Shown: positions 6,237 to 6,291 of the stretch, piece by piece
How positions within the stretch are numbered: position 1 is the stretch's first letter
How the letters are laid out: each line of letters begins with the position of its first letter
Origin: Atopostipes sp964624875
Lineage (GTDB): Bacteria > Bacillota > Bacilli > Lactobacillales > Carnobacteriaceae_A
Length of the DNA stretch: 6,291 bases
NCBI GenBank assembly: GCA_964624875.1
Contig: CAZUZA010000068.1
Span: 1 to 6,291 of the forward strand
Direction: 5' to 3'
Notes under the pieces: generated by a model
Seen by the model: only the letters and a program-made list of their open reading frames with translations
Database searches by the model: none
What the model was told of the DNA's origin: nothing
Made by a program: the position numbers and the translations under genes

Positions 6237-6274
6237 ATTTCGATATATAATTCGTCCCAATTATATATCGAAAT
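6237..6274. promoter_or_regulatory. Perfect 16-bp palindrome, candidate operator of the first unit
   Basis: On the plus strand ATTTCGATATATAATT (6237-6252) and AATTATATATCGAAAT (6259-6274) are perfect inverted arms around a 6-base centre (CGTCCC). It covers the candidate -10 and the expected transcription start of the first MupG/EIIC unit, so only one arm would be in the mRNA; that favours a DNA operator over an RNA hairpin. The regulator is not encoded in the window. RpiR (MurR-like) or GntR family are plausible for amino-sugar operons (inference). Confidence 0.65.
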
Positions 6275-6288
6275 CGTTTTCAATACAA
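6260..6288 (-). promoter_or_regulatory. Sigma-A promoter of the first MupG/EIIC unit
   Basis: On the minus strand TTGTAT (6283-6288) and a consensus TATAAT (6260-6265) are separated by exactly 17 bases. The start would fall near 6253, giving a leader of about 60 bases. A second TATAAT at 6229-6234 has no -35 at proper spacing and is less likely. Confidence 0.7.
6267..6283 (-). promoter_or_regulatory. cre-like site (CcpA operator) between -35 and -10
   Basis: The minus-strand TTGAAAACGATTTCGAT matches WTGNNARCGNWWWCAWW with one mismatch (G for A). It fills the promoter spacer and overlaps the outer half of the palindrome, a position for repression by CcpA. The second EIIC promoter has a comparable one-mismatch site, which supports shared catabolite control. 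Confidence 0.6.
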
Positions 6289-6291
6289 ACT

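Noticed and set aside
1..6291. CRISPR arrays, tRNA or rRNA genes, insertion sequences, attachment sites
   Set aside because: I saw no regularly spaced direct repeats, no cloverleaf or rRNA-like blocks, no transposase-like frames and no terminal repeats beyond the short inverted repeats listed.

Overview
The window is a low-GC, AT-rich stretch in which every gene I can support lies on the minus strand, so transcription runs from the right end to the left. Strong Shine-Dalgarno (SD) sequences (GAGGAGG, AAAGGAGGT), GTG and probable TTG starts, CcpA-type cre-like sites, hairpin plus T-tract terminators and Lac/Cel-family PTS permeases point to a Gram-positive Firmicute. Lactobacillales is my best guess (inference; genus not determinable here). 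A run of exactly 100 N at 2865-2964 marks a scaffold gap, so this comes from a draft assembly or metagenome bin.

The layout in transcription order is three short units. Unit 1 (6291 to about 3680) has a promoter with a cre-like site and a perfect 16-bp palindrome, then a MupG-family (DUF871) 6-phospho-glycosidase-like gene, a Lac/Cel-type PTS EIIC permease, and a strong terminator. Unit 2 (about 3630 to 2267) has an AT-rich leader with an inverted repeat, a cytoplasmic GH3 beta-N-acetylglucosaminidase (NagZ) broken by the gap, an unrecognised 73-residue protein, and a terminator. Unit 3 (about 2187 to 1 and beyond) has a promoter overlapped by a cre-like site, a second and more divergent EIIC, a terminator-like hairpin, and a second MupG-family gene running off the left edge.

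Taken together the genes look like a locus for uptake and cytoplasmic breakdown of amino-sugar disaccharides, most plausibly from peptidoglycan. The EIICs would bring the sugar in as its 6-phosphate. The MupG-like enzymes would hydrolyse a phosphorylated disaccharide such as MurNAc-6P-GlcNAc, and NagZ would remove non-reducing GlcNAc. No EIIA, EIIB, etherase (MurQ), deacetylase or regulator gene is visible, so the permeases must borrow partner subunits from outside the window. The points most worth a second look are the paired, non-identical MupG/EIIC sets around nagZ, the palindromic operator candidate, the small NagZ-linked protein, the divergent active-site motifs in one EIIC and one MupG, and a possible attenuator between the second EIIC and the second MupG gene. 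No gene-free stretch exceeds 300 bases.
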